DNA from: Bog-1198 sp963727045
Lineage (GTDB): Bacteria; Pseudomonadota; Gammaproteobacteria; Steroidobacterales; Steroidobacteraceae
DNA: 64,000 bases
Direction of reading: 5' to 3'
Assembly: GCA_963727045.1 (NCBI GenBank)
Contig: CAVSES010000002.1
Location: 868,001 to 932,000 of the forward strand
The notes beneath the pieces were generated by a model that saw only the letters and a list, made by a program, of their open reading frames with translations, had not been told where the DNA came from and ran no database searches. The translations under genes and the position numbers were made by a program. The first letter of the stretch is position 1; each line of letters starts with the position of its first letter. Shown piece after piece: positions 8,866 through 17,168 of the stretch.

Positions 8866-10257
8866 CTACCGTAGCACCTGCTCGGATGCTATTGGTCCCC
8901 TAGCCTCCTGTAGCTGCAGCCGCTGGCGCTTCGTTGCGAGCGCCCGACTCGGAGCGGCGGCATTGGCACCGCCCGCAATTGACGCGGCCAAGCCATTAGC
9001 ACCAGTCGAGGCGCCTCGGGGGCCGCAGGCCGACGAATTGCCGCTGCCGAGATCGACAACTGAACGACAGAATCCGATCTCCTTGTTGTTTTGGGTATTC
9101 GCATCGTAAAAAAGGTCCGCTTGGTTGGACACAAAGTTACGGAGACCGTTTGCGATGAAGCTATTGAGGCTTGCGACGTTGGTTTCGAATCCGTAGGTGG
9201 AGATGCCCAAGGCAAAGGTTCCCGCGCCCTCGATCGAGTTCGCCTTCACTTTGGTTTCGGTGACGAGATCCCACAGAAAGATCCCGAAAGCAAACTCACC
9301 ATTCACGCTGACCGAATTGGCAACCACCTCGGCGTCAACAGTTCCCGTCGTGGTCGTAGCATCGCCACCGGCGACGTCGATGCCATCCGCGTAGGGAGCC
9401 ACGCATCGAATCGTGTTTCCAATCACCTGATAGCGCGCACCTTGATTGCCATCGATAAAGATTCCGTCTGCTCCGAAGTTCTGAGTTGGTCCGGGCGCAA
9501 TGACGTTTCCGACAATGCTCACGCGACCTTCGGCTCGAATGATCACGATGCCGCTGCCGGTTTCGGTCGTGTCGTCATTCACGTTGCGTATATCGTTGTC
9601 GGCAATCTCGGCATCGGCGCTGAACGAGTCGAACTGAATGCCATTGGAAAATATCGCGCGTGCGCCGTCAATTGTGTTGCGGGCCACAAGCAGGCGGCCC
9701 GTGATCAGACCCGGGGCCGGTCCCGAGTCGTCGTAGCCGGAAAAGCCTATCGCCTGCGCGAAGGTGATGATCGCGCCTGACGGCACGCGCACCCTGACCG
9801 GCACGACGTTGTGGAAGACGTTGTCGGTGATCACGCTGCCGGACGATGCACCGATGGTGATGGCGTCCCAGATGGGGCTTTCGAAGTCAATTCCCCGAAT
9901 CGTACTCTTGGTGGGCAGAAGGCCCTGTATCGGCAAGAAACCTCCCAGGATTGTCGACCGGTGCGACTGAATACGCTCGCCGACAAGAGTCACGTCCTTG
10001 TTCAAGAACACGCCGCTGCTTTGACCGGCCGCGAGGCCCGTGCCGAAATTGAAAGGTGACGGGACGCCCGCGGCTGTCACCGCCTTTAGGAGAACGGTGC
10101 CTCCGCGATCGAGCGCGGCTTGCACTCGGGTCACGTCATCGGGATAGATGCCCGTTGGATAGACGATCGAGAATGGGCCGGAATCAGCGCGGCTGTTCAG
10201 CGAGCACATGCCCATCAACCCGATCAAGCTCGCGCCAACTACTTTCGTGAGATTCAT
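8866..10257 (-). CDS. Secreted right-handed parallel beta-helix protein
   Basis: A 463-residue protein with an N-terminal signal peptide (MNLTKVVGASLIGLMGMCSL, cut after a Ser-Arg-Ala-like site). The body is made of PbH1-type repeats with periodic N, G and I/V (for example VITDNVFHNV, LVARNTIDGA, EIADNDIRNV, YQVIGNTIRC, EVVANSVSVN). Such folds occur in pectate-lyase-like and polysaccharide-binding proteins, but no catalytic residues can be assigned. An excellent ribosome binding site (GGGAGGAAATATC) precedes the ATG at 10257. The gene is poorer in GC than its neighbours (29 of 60 at 9121-9180), which suggests acquisition. Secreted or periplasmic location is likely. Confidence 0.85.
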   Translation of the reverse strand: MNLTKVVGASLIGLMGMCSLNSRADSGPFSIVYPTGIYPDDVTRVQAALDRGGTVLLKAVTAAGVPSPFNFGTGLAAGQSSGVFLNKDVTLVGERIQSHRSTILGGFLPIQGLLPTKSTIRGIDFESPIWDAITIGASSGSVITDNVFHNVVPVRVRVPSGAIITFAQAIGFSGYDDSGPAPGLITGRLLVARNTIDGARAIFSNGIQFDSFSADAEIADNDIRNVNDDTTETGSGIVIIRAEGRVSIVGNVIAPGPTQNFGADGIFIDGNQGARYQVIGNTIRCVAPYADGIDVAGGDATTTTGTVDAEVVANSVSVNGEFAFGIFLWDLVTETKVKANSIEGAGTFALGISTYGFETNVASLNSFIANGLRNFVSNQADLFYDANTQNNKEIGFCRSVVDLGSGNSSACGPRGASTGANGLAASIAGGANAAAPSRALATKRQRLQLQEARGPIASEQVLR

Positions 10258-10335
10258 GATATTTCCTCCCCGGTTATCCCGGCGCCGCTCCTTTGCACCT
10301 CCGACGGGCCGCCTTGGCGTTCACGGCAAGTCTCA

Positions 10336-10977
10336 CTAAGTCGCGCGGCGCAACCTTCGCCACTGCAGCAGCGGTTCGACCAGCAGCAGCGGCACCGTCC
10401 AGGAAGCCCACGCCATCATCGAATCGATTTCATCGTCCGAGGCGAGGTGCAGGGGCAATATGAACTTCTCGATGAGCCGGAAAGTGACGAAGGCAAAAGT
10501 GACGGTGTAGCTGCGGATCATCCACTCGCGGTGCAGCTGCTGCTCCCCGCGGCGGATGGCCGCATAGGCCATCGCCGTCGTCAACACCCACGCCGTCGCG
10601 AGCATGAAAAGACCCGCTGCATAGGAGAAGTATTTGGGCTCGATGGTCAAGGCCAGATAAAAGCCCCCGGCGCTGCCCAGCGCGACCCCACCGAGGTACA
10701 CGCGCCCGAGCATGCGATGCAAGGTGCTGGTGCGCCCCGTCAACCCGAGCCAGAGTTGTATGAGCCCCACGCTGATCGCGATGAATCCTCCCGTCATGTG
10801 GGGGATCAAGCCGCCGCGTCGCGGCCACATATCCGCATAGCTCTTGGCATCGTAGGTGAGATATACGCGTGCCCGATCCTGAACGAACCAAAGCGCGGCG
10901 GCCGCGAGGATGGCCACGAAAGCCACGAGCAGCCAGGAAGGTGTACGCCGGGTTATCGCAATTCCTGATGCGCTCAT
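10336..10977 (-). CDS. DUF2306 family membrane protein
   Basis: A small integral membrane protein with about six helices. It has the DUF2306 features: a conserved histidine in LIPHMTGGFIAISVG, HRMLGRVYLG, and HREWMIRSYTVTFAFVTFR with a histidine and two arginines. The family is predicted to bind heme or quinones, but this is not proven. Two in-frame ATGs lie close together; the one at 10977 is chosen because an AAGGGG motif sits six bases before it, while the ATG at 10983 is almost on top of that motif. It stands alone, 78 bases after the beta-helix gene. Confidence 0.88.
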   Translation of the reverse strand: MSASGIAITRRTPSWLLVAFVAILAAAALWFVQDRARVYLTYDAKSYADMWPRRGGLIPHMTGGFIAISVGLIQLWLGLTGRTSTLHRMLGRVYLGGVALGSAGGFYLALTIEPKYFSYAAGLFMLATAWVLTTAMAYAAIRRGEQQLHREWMIRSYTVTFAFVTFRLIEKFILPLHLASDDEIDSMMAWASWTVPLLLVEPLLQWRRLRRAT

Positions 10978-11110
10978 CGTCATCCCCTTTTTATTGTTCG
11001 AATCCCTGGGACTTGAGATTACTGCGGCAGCACTTGAAGTTCAAACCCCGACCCTTAAAGACCCGGGGGGCTGCCGACATCGCCAGTGACGGCCCCCATG
11101 GGGCTCCCAC

Positions 11111-11155
11111 CCTTTTGAGACCTGTGCCCTTTTGAGACCTGTGCCCGTTTTGAGC
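11111..11155. repeat. 17-bp tandem repeat, 2.6 copies, intergenic
   Basis: The unit ccttttgagacctgtgc occurs at 11111-11127 and 11128-11144 without mismatch, and a degenerate partial copy (ccgttttgagc) follows to 11155. It lies in the 244-base gap between the DUF2306 gene and the pentapeptide-repeat gene. Just upstream, at about 11092-11106, is a GC-rich palindrome around ggcccccatggggct. Nothing else in this gap looks like a gene. The role is unknown. Confidence 0.8.
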
Positions 11156-11221
11156 CCGATTGAGGCCGCAAAGCAACATTTGGAGGTCAAGACTTGGACC
11201 GTTGCGCCGATCTATAGGCCC

Positions 11222-11575
11222 ATGTCCGACGGAAAACCGCGTAAGCCCGCCGATCCCCTCTATCTGCTGCTCCGTGAGGGTCGCGGCGAGGAATTCAACC
11301 GGCGCCGCAAGGCCGGCGAGAAATGCGATTTTCGCGGCTGCGATTTTCGCGGCATCGATCTTCGCCAAGTGGACGTCGCGAACATCGACTTTACCGACAG
11401 CTATTTTCGCCAGGCGGATCTTCGCGGACTGGACCTGCGCACCTGCGAGCTCGAGGGCGCGAGCCTTCACGCAGCCCACATCTCCGGGGCCTACTTCCCG
11501 CGCAAACTGTCCCCGGTGGAAATCGAAATGTCCGTGCGCTTGGGGACCCGCATGCGCTACAGCTCAGGCGCCTGA
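11222..11575 (+). CDS. Small pentapeptide-repeat protein
   Basis: A protein of 117 residues with about ten pentapeptide repeats of the A(D/N)LXX type between roughly residues 38 and 95 (CDFRGCDFRGIDLRQVDVAN, then DFTDSYFRQADLRGLDLRT). These fold as a right-handed quadrilateral beta helix. The C-terminal tail (SPVEIEMSVRLGTRMRY) resembles tails of other small pentapeptide proteins. An upstream in-frame start at 11132 exists but lies inside the tandem repeat, so ATG 11222 is preferred. The biological role is unknown. The 3' end overlaps the convergent MFS gene by 19 bases. Confidence 0.82.
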   Translation: MSDGKPRKPADPLYLLLREGRGEEFNRRRKAGEKCDFRGCDFRGIDLRQVDVANIDFTDSYFRQADLRGLDLRTCELEGASLHAAHISGAYFPRKLSPVEIEMSVRLGTRMRYSSGA

Positions 11576-12777
11576 ACTCCACGAACGCCCGGGGGCGTCG
11601 GGAACTTCCATTTCAGCTGCCCAAGCTTGGGCACCATCCAGATCCAGCCGACCAACCCGAGCATGCTCATCGCGGCAGCCACCACGAAGGCATCGGTGAA
11701 ATGCCCGGTCGTTTGGATGATGTACCCCGTGAGCCATGGCGCGATGATCCCCGGGAGATTGCCGAGGGAGTTTTGGATGCCGACCCATCGACCGGAGGCG
11801 CGCGGACCGGCAAGGATCTGGCACATGGCATACACGCCCGGAGAAGATGCTCCGCACAGCGCCTGGAAGACGAACATGCCGGTCAACGCCAGCTTCGGCG
11901 TGCCCACGGCCATGGCGAGCATGCAGACCACCGATCCCAAGTGCGCGACCGCCATCACCGATTTGTAGCCGACATTGGCCGATCCCCCGCGCGCGAGGTA
12001 CCGGTCGATACCCCAACCGGCGGCGAACGCGCTCAATGCGTTGACCGCGAACGCCAGGGTGGCGAGCTGCGCCATGGCGATCAGGGAAAATCCCCGCTCG
12101 GTCTGCAGATACGAGGGCAGCCAGTTCAGCATGAAGTAGAACGTATAGTTGCTGGAAAAGAGCCCGAGCGCCGTACCCCACAGCGAGGGCTGCTTGAGGA
12201 TCATCCAAAAAGTCGGCGAATCATCATCATCGACCCGCGGCGCCACCGCGGTGCGCACCTGGCCGGCCACCCGAAACCACGGCAGCAGCCACAGCAGAGA
12301 CAGCACACCGAACACCCAGAACGCCGAGCGCCATCCGTAGTGCGCCATCAAGAGGCCGCCCAAGATCGTGCCCACCACCGGACCGGACAGATAGCCGAGG
12401 GCGACGATGCCGTTGGCCGTGCCCAAACCCCGGGGGGGCACCACCGCCGCCATGATTTTCGCGACCCCGGGGAAACCGGCGCTCTCGCCCAAGCCGAGCA
12501 GCAATCGCAACGCCAACAGCATCGTGAAGGTGTGTGCGAAGCCGATCAGGATGGTCGCCGATGCCCAGAGAACGAGTCCGGCCGCGAGAATCCGGTGCGC
12601 GCCGTAGCGCTCTGCGAGCCAGCCGACCGGAATTTGGGTCCAGGCATAAGTCCAGGAAAACGCGGACAGCAGAATGCCCATCTGCGTGTAGTTCAATCCA
12701 AGATCGCCCTGCACCGAGTGCGCCGCCGTGGACAGCGTGCCGCGATCGACATAGTTGATGAACAGCAGCAGCGCCAT
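11557..12777 (-). CDS. MFS transporter, anion:cation symporter (ACS) type
   Basis: A twelve-helix major facilitator of the ACS family, which includes hexuronate, glucarate and phthalate importers. The N-terminal INYVDRGTLSTAA motif, SWTYAWTQIPVGWLAERYGA loop and RLLLGLGESAGFPG are typical. The ATG at 12777 yields a slightly short N terminus: the open frame continues upstream (AARSPIVFL before the Met), so a non-ATG start near the upstream aldolase stop at 12840 is possible. The aldolase gene on the same strand suggests a transporter-aldolase pair for a sugar acid or hydroxy acid. The substrate is not determinable from sequence. Confidence 0.9.
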   Translation of the reverse strand: MALLLFINYVDRGTLSTAAHSVQGDLGLNYTQMGILLSAFSWTYAWTQIPVGWLAERYGAHRILAAGLVLWASATILIGFAHTFTMLLALRLLLGLGESAGFPGVAKIMAAVVPPRGLGTANGIVALGYLSGPVVGTILGGLLMAHYGWRSAFWVFGVLSLLWLLPWFRVAGQVRTAVAPRVDDDDSPTFWMILKQPSLWGTALGLFSSNYTFYFMLNWLPSYLQTERGFSLIAMAQLATLAFAVNALSAFAAGWGIDRYLARGGSANVGYKSVMAVAHLGSVVCMLAMAVGTPKLALTGMFVFQALCGASSPGVYAMCQILAGPRASGRWVGIQNSLGNLPGIIAPWLTGYIIQTTGHFTDAFVVAAAMSMLGLVGWIWMVPKLGQLKWKFPTPPGVRGVQAPEL

Positions 12778-12839
12778 CAGGAAAACGATGGGGCTGCGCG
12801 CGGCGCGCGCCGGGTCGAGGGCCGCTAGATCGCGCGGGT

Positions 12840-13613
12840 TCAGCTCGCGTAGTCCGATGCGCTGCGATCGAGCACGCGCTTCAAGGCCTCGAAGTGCAGC
12901 TCGGCCCGGTCGCGGCCGCCCACCCGGCCGCCCGCCATGAATTGCGCAATGGTCTTTTGGATCACGGCATCCGGAATCAGCTGCAAACGACGCCCCGTCG
13001 AGAGCGCGAGCACCTGCGCCTGGGCGGCACGTTCGAGAAAATACAGCCGCTCGAAGGCCTGCGGAATGGTCTTGCCGACCACCAGCACTCCATGATTTCC
13101 CATCATGAGCACGGATTTCTCGCCGAGAGAGCGCGCCAGGCGTTCCCCCTCCGACACATCGAAGGCGAGCCCGTTGTAGGTCGGCTCATACACCACGTCG
13201 TTGTAGAACCCGAGCGCGCTTTGCACCGCCATCTCCAATCGCGGATTCTCGAGCATGCACAGCGCCGTCGCGTAGGGCATGTGGGTGTGCAATACGCAGC
13301 GCCCCTGCGGCGAGAGCCGGTGCACCGGTTGGTGGATGAAAAGCGCGGTGTCCTCGACCGATCCCTGGCCGCTCAATACCTGTCCGTCGAAACCCACCAC
13401 CAGAAAATCGCTGGCTCGCACCTCCGACCAGTGCATGCCGAACGGCGCGAGCAGAAACCGGTCTGAGTACCCGGGCTCCAGCATGGTGAGGTGATTGTCG
13501 ATGCCCTCGTTCAAGCCGAAGCGATCCGCCAGCCGGTAGCACGCCGCGAGGTCTATGCGCGCCTGGGCGACCGCGTCGGCCGATGTCTGTACGGGTTTGA
13601 GACTCGCGTTCAT
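12840..13613 (-). CDS. Class II aldolase/adducin family protein
   Basis: A 257-residue class II aldolase/adducin domain protein. These are metal-dependent enzymes that cleave or epimerise sugar phosphates or act on other hydroxy-oxo compounds. Zinc-binding histidines are in VLHTHMPYATAL, and the third lies in MGNHGVLVVG. Other conserved segments are GLNEGIDNHLTM near residue 35 and FLLAPFGMHWSEVRASD. The ATG at 13613 is chosen because a GGAG motif lies about ten bases upstream and the longer frame adds an unlike-looking tail. It is followed on the same strand by an ACS-type transporter. Confidence 0.92.
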   Translation of the reverse strand: MNASLKPVQTSADAVAQARIDLAACYRLADRFGLNEGIDNHLTMLEPGYSDRFLLAPFGMHWSEVRASDFLVVGFDGQVLSGQGSVEDTALFIHQPVHRLSPQGRCVLHTHMPYATALCMLENPRLEMAVQSALGFYNDVVYEPTYNGLAFDVSEGERLARSLGEKSVLMMGNHGVLVVGKTIPQAFERLYFLERAAQAQVLALSTGRRLQLIPDAVIQKTIAQFMAGGRVGGRDRAELHFEALKRVLDRSASDYAS

Positions 13614-13699
13614 TTTGGATCGCTCCAAGGGACGGTGCAGGCTTTTCAAGGGAGTATAGCTCCCGGCACGGGGACGGCAACTCAAGGTTTGCGGGAAAT

Positions 13700-15409
13700 T
13701 TACTTGAGCAGGGTGTCGAGCACGGGCAGAGGCACCGCCCCCTCCCGCAACGCGCTTTCATGGAATTCCTTGAGATTGAACCGCCCTGCGTGCCGCGCCT
13801 GAACGTGCTCGCGCACGGCGAGCCAACCCTTGTAACCCGCGTAGTAGGTCGGCAGCTGGCAGGACGAGAGCTTCGCGCGCTGCAGTTTGGCGGTCGCTTC
13901 TTCGCTTTCCTGGTAGGTGCTCTTCATGAGTTCGAGCGCTTGGCTGTCGGTCATCCCCTGGGTTTGCAAACGCACATCCAGGATCGTGTTGGCCAGGACC
14001 CGCAGCAGTTGCTTCTGCAGGGTGATGCGATACCCCGGCGTATCCGAGAGATATCCCTGTTCGGCCATGAGCTGCTGTGCGTACACCGCCCAGCCCTCGA
14101 CGTACGGGCCGTTCGAGAAAATATTGCGCAGCAGGCGGCGCGAGCGCGGCTGAATTTCGTTCGCGTATTCGCCCTGGACGTAGTGGCCCGGCATCGCCTC
14201 GTGCACCGTCAGATGCTGCATGCCCGATTCGTTGTACTCGCGCAGTTTCGAATCGATGCGGGTCTGCGGCCAGGTGCTCGGAATCGGCGTCACCCAGTAG
14301 AACGCCCCGAGCTTGGGCTCGAGCGCGGGCGCCGGGTTGAAGCCGCCGACGCCAAACACCCCGCGCATGAACACCGGCGTTTCGATGACTTCGAGGTTGG
14401 CGTTCGGCGGCAGCGTCAGCAGGTCCTTGGCCTTAACGAACGCCGTCGCGGCGGCGAGCGCCTGCTTGGCCGAGAGCATGTACGTGGCCGCCGTTGCGTG
14501 CTGGCGCGCCACGTCGGCGAGCGCCTGTTCCACGGTCTTGGGCGCCGCGAGCCGCGCGATCTCGGCCTGCGTCTTCGCGAGATCCGCCTCCGCTTCGGCC
14601 AAGAGCGCCTCGGGGGATTTGCCGGTCGCGAGCACCAGGCGAAATTTCTTGGCGTAGGTCTCCTTCCCGAGCCGCCAATCGCTCGTCTTCTCCGCGAGGT
14701 TGTCTTCCAGCCAGTGATTGAAGCCGTTGAGTGCGGCGATGGCGGCGGCCGCCGACTGGTCGAACCGCATGCGTTCCTCGGGCGGGCAGTCGGCACGCAG
14801 CGTCGTATCGATGAGGGCGACGTTGCCCGCGTTTTCATCGCGCGCGACGCTGTTCCACACGGCGGGCGAATCCTTGAGATTGGCTTCGGCCTGGCGGATG
14901 AACTCCGGGATCTTGTTCAGCCGGTTGATGATGTGCCGGTAGCGATCGGGCGCCGGGGCGTACTGCAGCACATACGGGCTGTACAGCCCGTTGCCGAGCA
15001 ATTCGACGTAGATGGTGGGATTGTGGCGATAGCCCTGGATCTCATCGAGTTCCAGACGCGAGGTGCCGAGTGCGTCGCGCATGATGTCGATGTCCGCCCG
15101 CTGCTCTGCGTCGAGCGAGGAGGTGTCGAGCCGCGCGATGCGCGCGTCGATGTCGTGCACGAACGCGCGCGAGGCCGCGAGGCCCGCCGCGCTGTAATCA
15201 TCCAGTAGGTCATCGAGCGATGCGCCGCGATGCTCGTGGTAGCCGACGCTGGTCGCATTGGTCGGCGACAAGGCCAGCGTACCGAAGACGAAGTCATCGA
15301 CCAGCTGTTCGAATGCGGCGTTTTTGCCGGCCGGGGCCGCCCATACCTGCGTGCAGCCAAGCGCACCGGTGAGCAGCGCCAATAAACAAGCGCGGTGAAT
15401 TTTGTTCAT
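13700..15409 (-). CDS. DUF885 family secreted zinc-peptidase-like protein
   Basis: A 569-residue protein with a signal peptide (residues 1-24, MNKIHRACLLALLTGALG then VWA) and a DUF885 body. The family motif HEAMPGHYVQGEYA at about residue 395 supplies histidines and glutamate suitable for zinc binding, and a second conserved segment reads GPYVEGWAVYAQQLM. DUF885 proteins are thought to be periplasmic carboxypeptidase- or oligopeptidase-like metalloenzymes. The length is typical. It is divergent from the beta-lactamase-fold gene, separated by 100 bases that must hold both promoters. Confidence 0.92.
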   Translation of the reverse strand: MNKIHRACLLALLTGALGCTQVWAAPAGKNAAFEQLVDDFVFGTLALSPTNATSVGYHEHRGASLDDLLDDYSAAGLAASRAFVHDIDARIARLDTSSLDAEQRADIDIMRDALGTSRLELDEIQGYRHNPTIYVELLGNGLYSPYVLQYAPAPDRYRHIINRLNKIPEFIRQAEANLKDSPAVWNSVARDENAGNVALIDTTLRADCPPEERMRFDQSAAAAIAALNGFNHWLEDNLAEKTSDWRLGKETYAKKFRLVLATGKSPEALLAEAEADLAKTQAEIARLAAPKTVEQALADVARQHATAATYMLSAKQALAAATAFVKAKDLLTLPPNANLEVIETPVFMRGVFGVGGFNPAPALEPKLGAFYWVTPIPSTWPQTRIDSKLREYNESGMQHLTVHEAMPGHYVQGEYANEIQPRSRRLLRNIFSNGPYVEGWAVYAQQLMAEQGYLSDTPGYRITLQKQLLRVLANTILDVRLQTQGMTDSQALELMKSTYQESEEATAKLQRAKLSSCQLPTYYAGYKGWLAVREHVQARHAGRFNLKEFHESALREGAVPLPVLDTLLK

Positions 15410-15509
15410 CGCCTATCATCCGGCAAATCGCGTATCGTCGTCCAGCCGCAGTCCGGCCGCGCCCATCCTTTGGGTTAAGATGCGGGTCGCGACATTTCTT
15501 GGGAGCGTC

Positions 15510-16928
15510 ATGAAAAAGTTCGTGCTCCGCCTCGTCGCCGCGGTGGCGGCGCTCGTGCTCGTGCTCGCCTTCGCGCTGTGGTTGAAGCCGCCGGATCTTC
15601 TGCGGGTGGGCGCCAACTACGCCGCCAAGATCGTTTGCTCCAACGTGTTTCTCGCCGGGCGGGACCCGGACGAGGTGCTGCGCGTCGACGTGCAGGCGCC
15701 CGGCGTCGCGTTGCTGCGTCTCATGCGCGTATCCGTCGATCGGGATCGACGCGTGGTCCGTGCGGGGCTGCTCGGCTTCATCGGCGACGGCTTGGCCGTG
15801 TCGCGGCCGGGCACGGGCTGCGCCGCGGTACCGGACGGCAATCTAGCATTCGCCCTGCGCATCGGCGCCATGGCGCCCGCCGAATCCGCGAACGGCGGCT
15901 CGGCCGACGACGGCACTACAAGCCCCGGCGCAAGCGCCCGCGCGACCGCGATGGAGGCGCCGTGGCCGGAGGGAAACTCGGTGTCGACTACGCCGGCGCT
16001 CGACGCCATCCTCGCCGATGCTGCGCTCGCGGGGCCGGGCGTGCGCGCCATCGTCGTGGTGCATCGCGGGCGCATCGTGGCCGAGCGCTACGCCGCGGAT
16101 TTCTCCGCCGACACTCCGCTCCTGGGCTGGTCGATGACCAAGAGCGTGCTGGCCGGCTGGGTCGGTGTACTCATCAAGGAGGGGCGCCTCTCGCTCGATC
16201 AGTCCGCCGGCTGGCCCGCGGATGCCACCGGCCGCGACCGCATTCGGGTCGCGGACCTGCTCGCCATGTCGAGCGGTCTCGTCTTCAACGAGGCGTACGG
16301 CGCCGTGTCGGATGTCACACGCATGCTGTATCTGGAGGCGGACATGGCCGGGTTCGCGCGCTCGCAGCCGCTGGCACATCCGGTGGGCGAGTTCTGGAGC
16401 TACTCGAGCGGCACCGCCAACATTCTGTCGCGCATCGCCCAGGATGCGGCCGGCGGTTTGGGCGCCGCGTACCCCAAGGAAAAATTGTTCACGCCCTTGG
16501 GGATGGCGAGCGCCACGGTCGAGGCGGACGAATACGGCACGCTCGTCGGCTCCTCGTACATGTACGCAACCGCGCGGGACTGGGCCCGATACGGGCAATT
16601 CCTGCTGCAGCGAGGGGTGTGGCAGGGACGGGAGATGCTCCCGCCGGGCTACGTGGCCAATATGGCCTCGCCCGTCGCAGCGTCCGGCGGCGAGTATGGG
16701 CACGGTCTGGTGTGGCTCTGGGGTTCCGACGCCCTGACATCGGGCAAGAACCCGGACGCGGCATTCGGCATCCCCGAGGACGCGTTCTGGATGGAAGGGC
16801 ATGACAGCCAAAGCACGGCCATCATTCCCTCGCGCGAATTGGTCGTCGTTCGGTTGGGGTTGACGCCGGCACGCGATCACTACCAGCCTCAGCCCCTGGT
16901 GAAGGCCCTGCTCGACGCGCTGAAGTGA
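15510..16928 (+). CDS. Serine hydrolase, class C beta-lactamase family
   Basis: A beta-lactamase-fold (AmpC/esterase-type) serine hydrolase of 472 residues. It has an N-terminal membrane anchor or signal (MKKFVLRLVAAVAALVLVLA), the nucleophile motif SMTK (in LGWSMTKSVLAGW) and the second motif YSSG (in FWSYSSGTANILS). The third motif position is approximated by GHDSQST. The start at 15510 is supported by GGGAG seven bases upstream; the in-frame ATG at 15480 lacks this. Such enzymes in this architecture (6-aminohexanoate-dimer hydrolase or esterase-like) act in the periplasm. The true substrate is unknown, and antibiotic resistance should not be inferred. Confidence 0.91.
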   Translation: MKKFVLRLVAAVAALVLVLAFALWLKPPDLLRVGANYAAKIVCSNVFLAGRDPDEVLRVDVQAPGVALLRLMRVSVDRDRRVVRAGLLGFIGDGLAVSRPGTGCAAVPDGNLAFALRIGAMAPAESANGGSADDGTTSPGASARATAMEAPWPEGNSVSTTPALDAILADAALAGPGVRAIVVVHRGRIVAERYAADFSADTPLLGWSMTKSVLAGWVGVLIKEGRLSLDQSAGWPADATGRDRIRVADLLAMSSGLVFNEAYGAVSDVTRMLYLEADMAGFARSQPLAHPVGEFWSYSSGTANILSRIAQDAAGGLGAAYPKEKLFTPLGMASATVEADEYGTLVGSSYMYATARDWARYGQFLLQRGVWQGREMLPPGYVANMASPVAASGGEYGHGLVWLWGSDALTSGKNPDAAFGIPEDAFWMEGHDSQSTAIIPSRELVVVRLGLTPARDHYQPQPLVKALLDALK

Positions 16929-16931
16929 TCT

Positions 16932-17168
16932 TCAGCGTGCGGCATACAGCAAGCCATAGGTGGGAATACCCGACTCGGCAAGATAGATCGCGTCCGTGCC
17001 GGCGGCCTGCAGCACCGGCACCACCTCGACGCCCGGATAGATGCGGTGCGTGACTTCTTCGATCGGCTGCATGATGGCCGCGGTGAGTGGCGGGGGCAGG
17101 ACCACGGGATCGGAGGGGCTCCACAGTCATCACCCTGATCTTGGGGTCGGCCATGATCGCATGTGAGC
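16932..17168 (-). pseudogene. C-terminal remnant of an M20-family metallopeptidase
   Basis: Reading the minus strand, SHAIMADPKIRVMTVE occurs in one frame. After a one-base shift near 17115-17122 the text continues with SPSDPVVLPPPL, then YPGVEVVPVLQAAGTDAIYL and AESGIPTYGLLYAAR before a stop at 16932. The order (end of dimerisation domain, then Pro-rich strand, then the GTDA...GIPTYG motif) is that of the C-terminal catalytic part of M20 aminoacylase or peptidase proteins. The rest of the gene is absent: the fragment begins directly at the end of the upstream permease gene. It is a truncated, frameshifted relic. Confidence 0.7.

Noticed and set aside
11323..12828. 501-residue plus-strand frame
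   Set aside because: It is antisense to the MFS transporter, with low-complexity Arg/His/Gln composition.
15510..16928. Antibiotic-resistance class C beta-lactamase
   Set aside because: Only the fold and SxxK/YxS motifs are present; the domain layout is that of esterase or amide hydrolase relatives, so no resistance claim is made.
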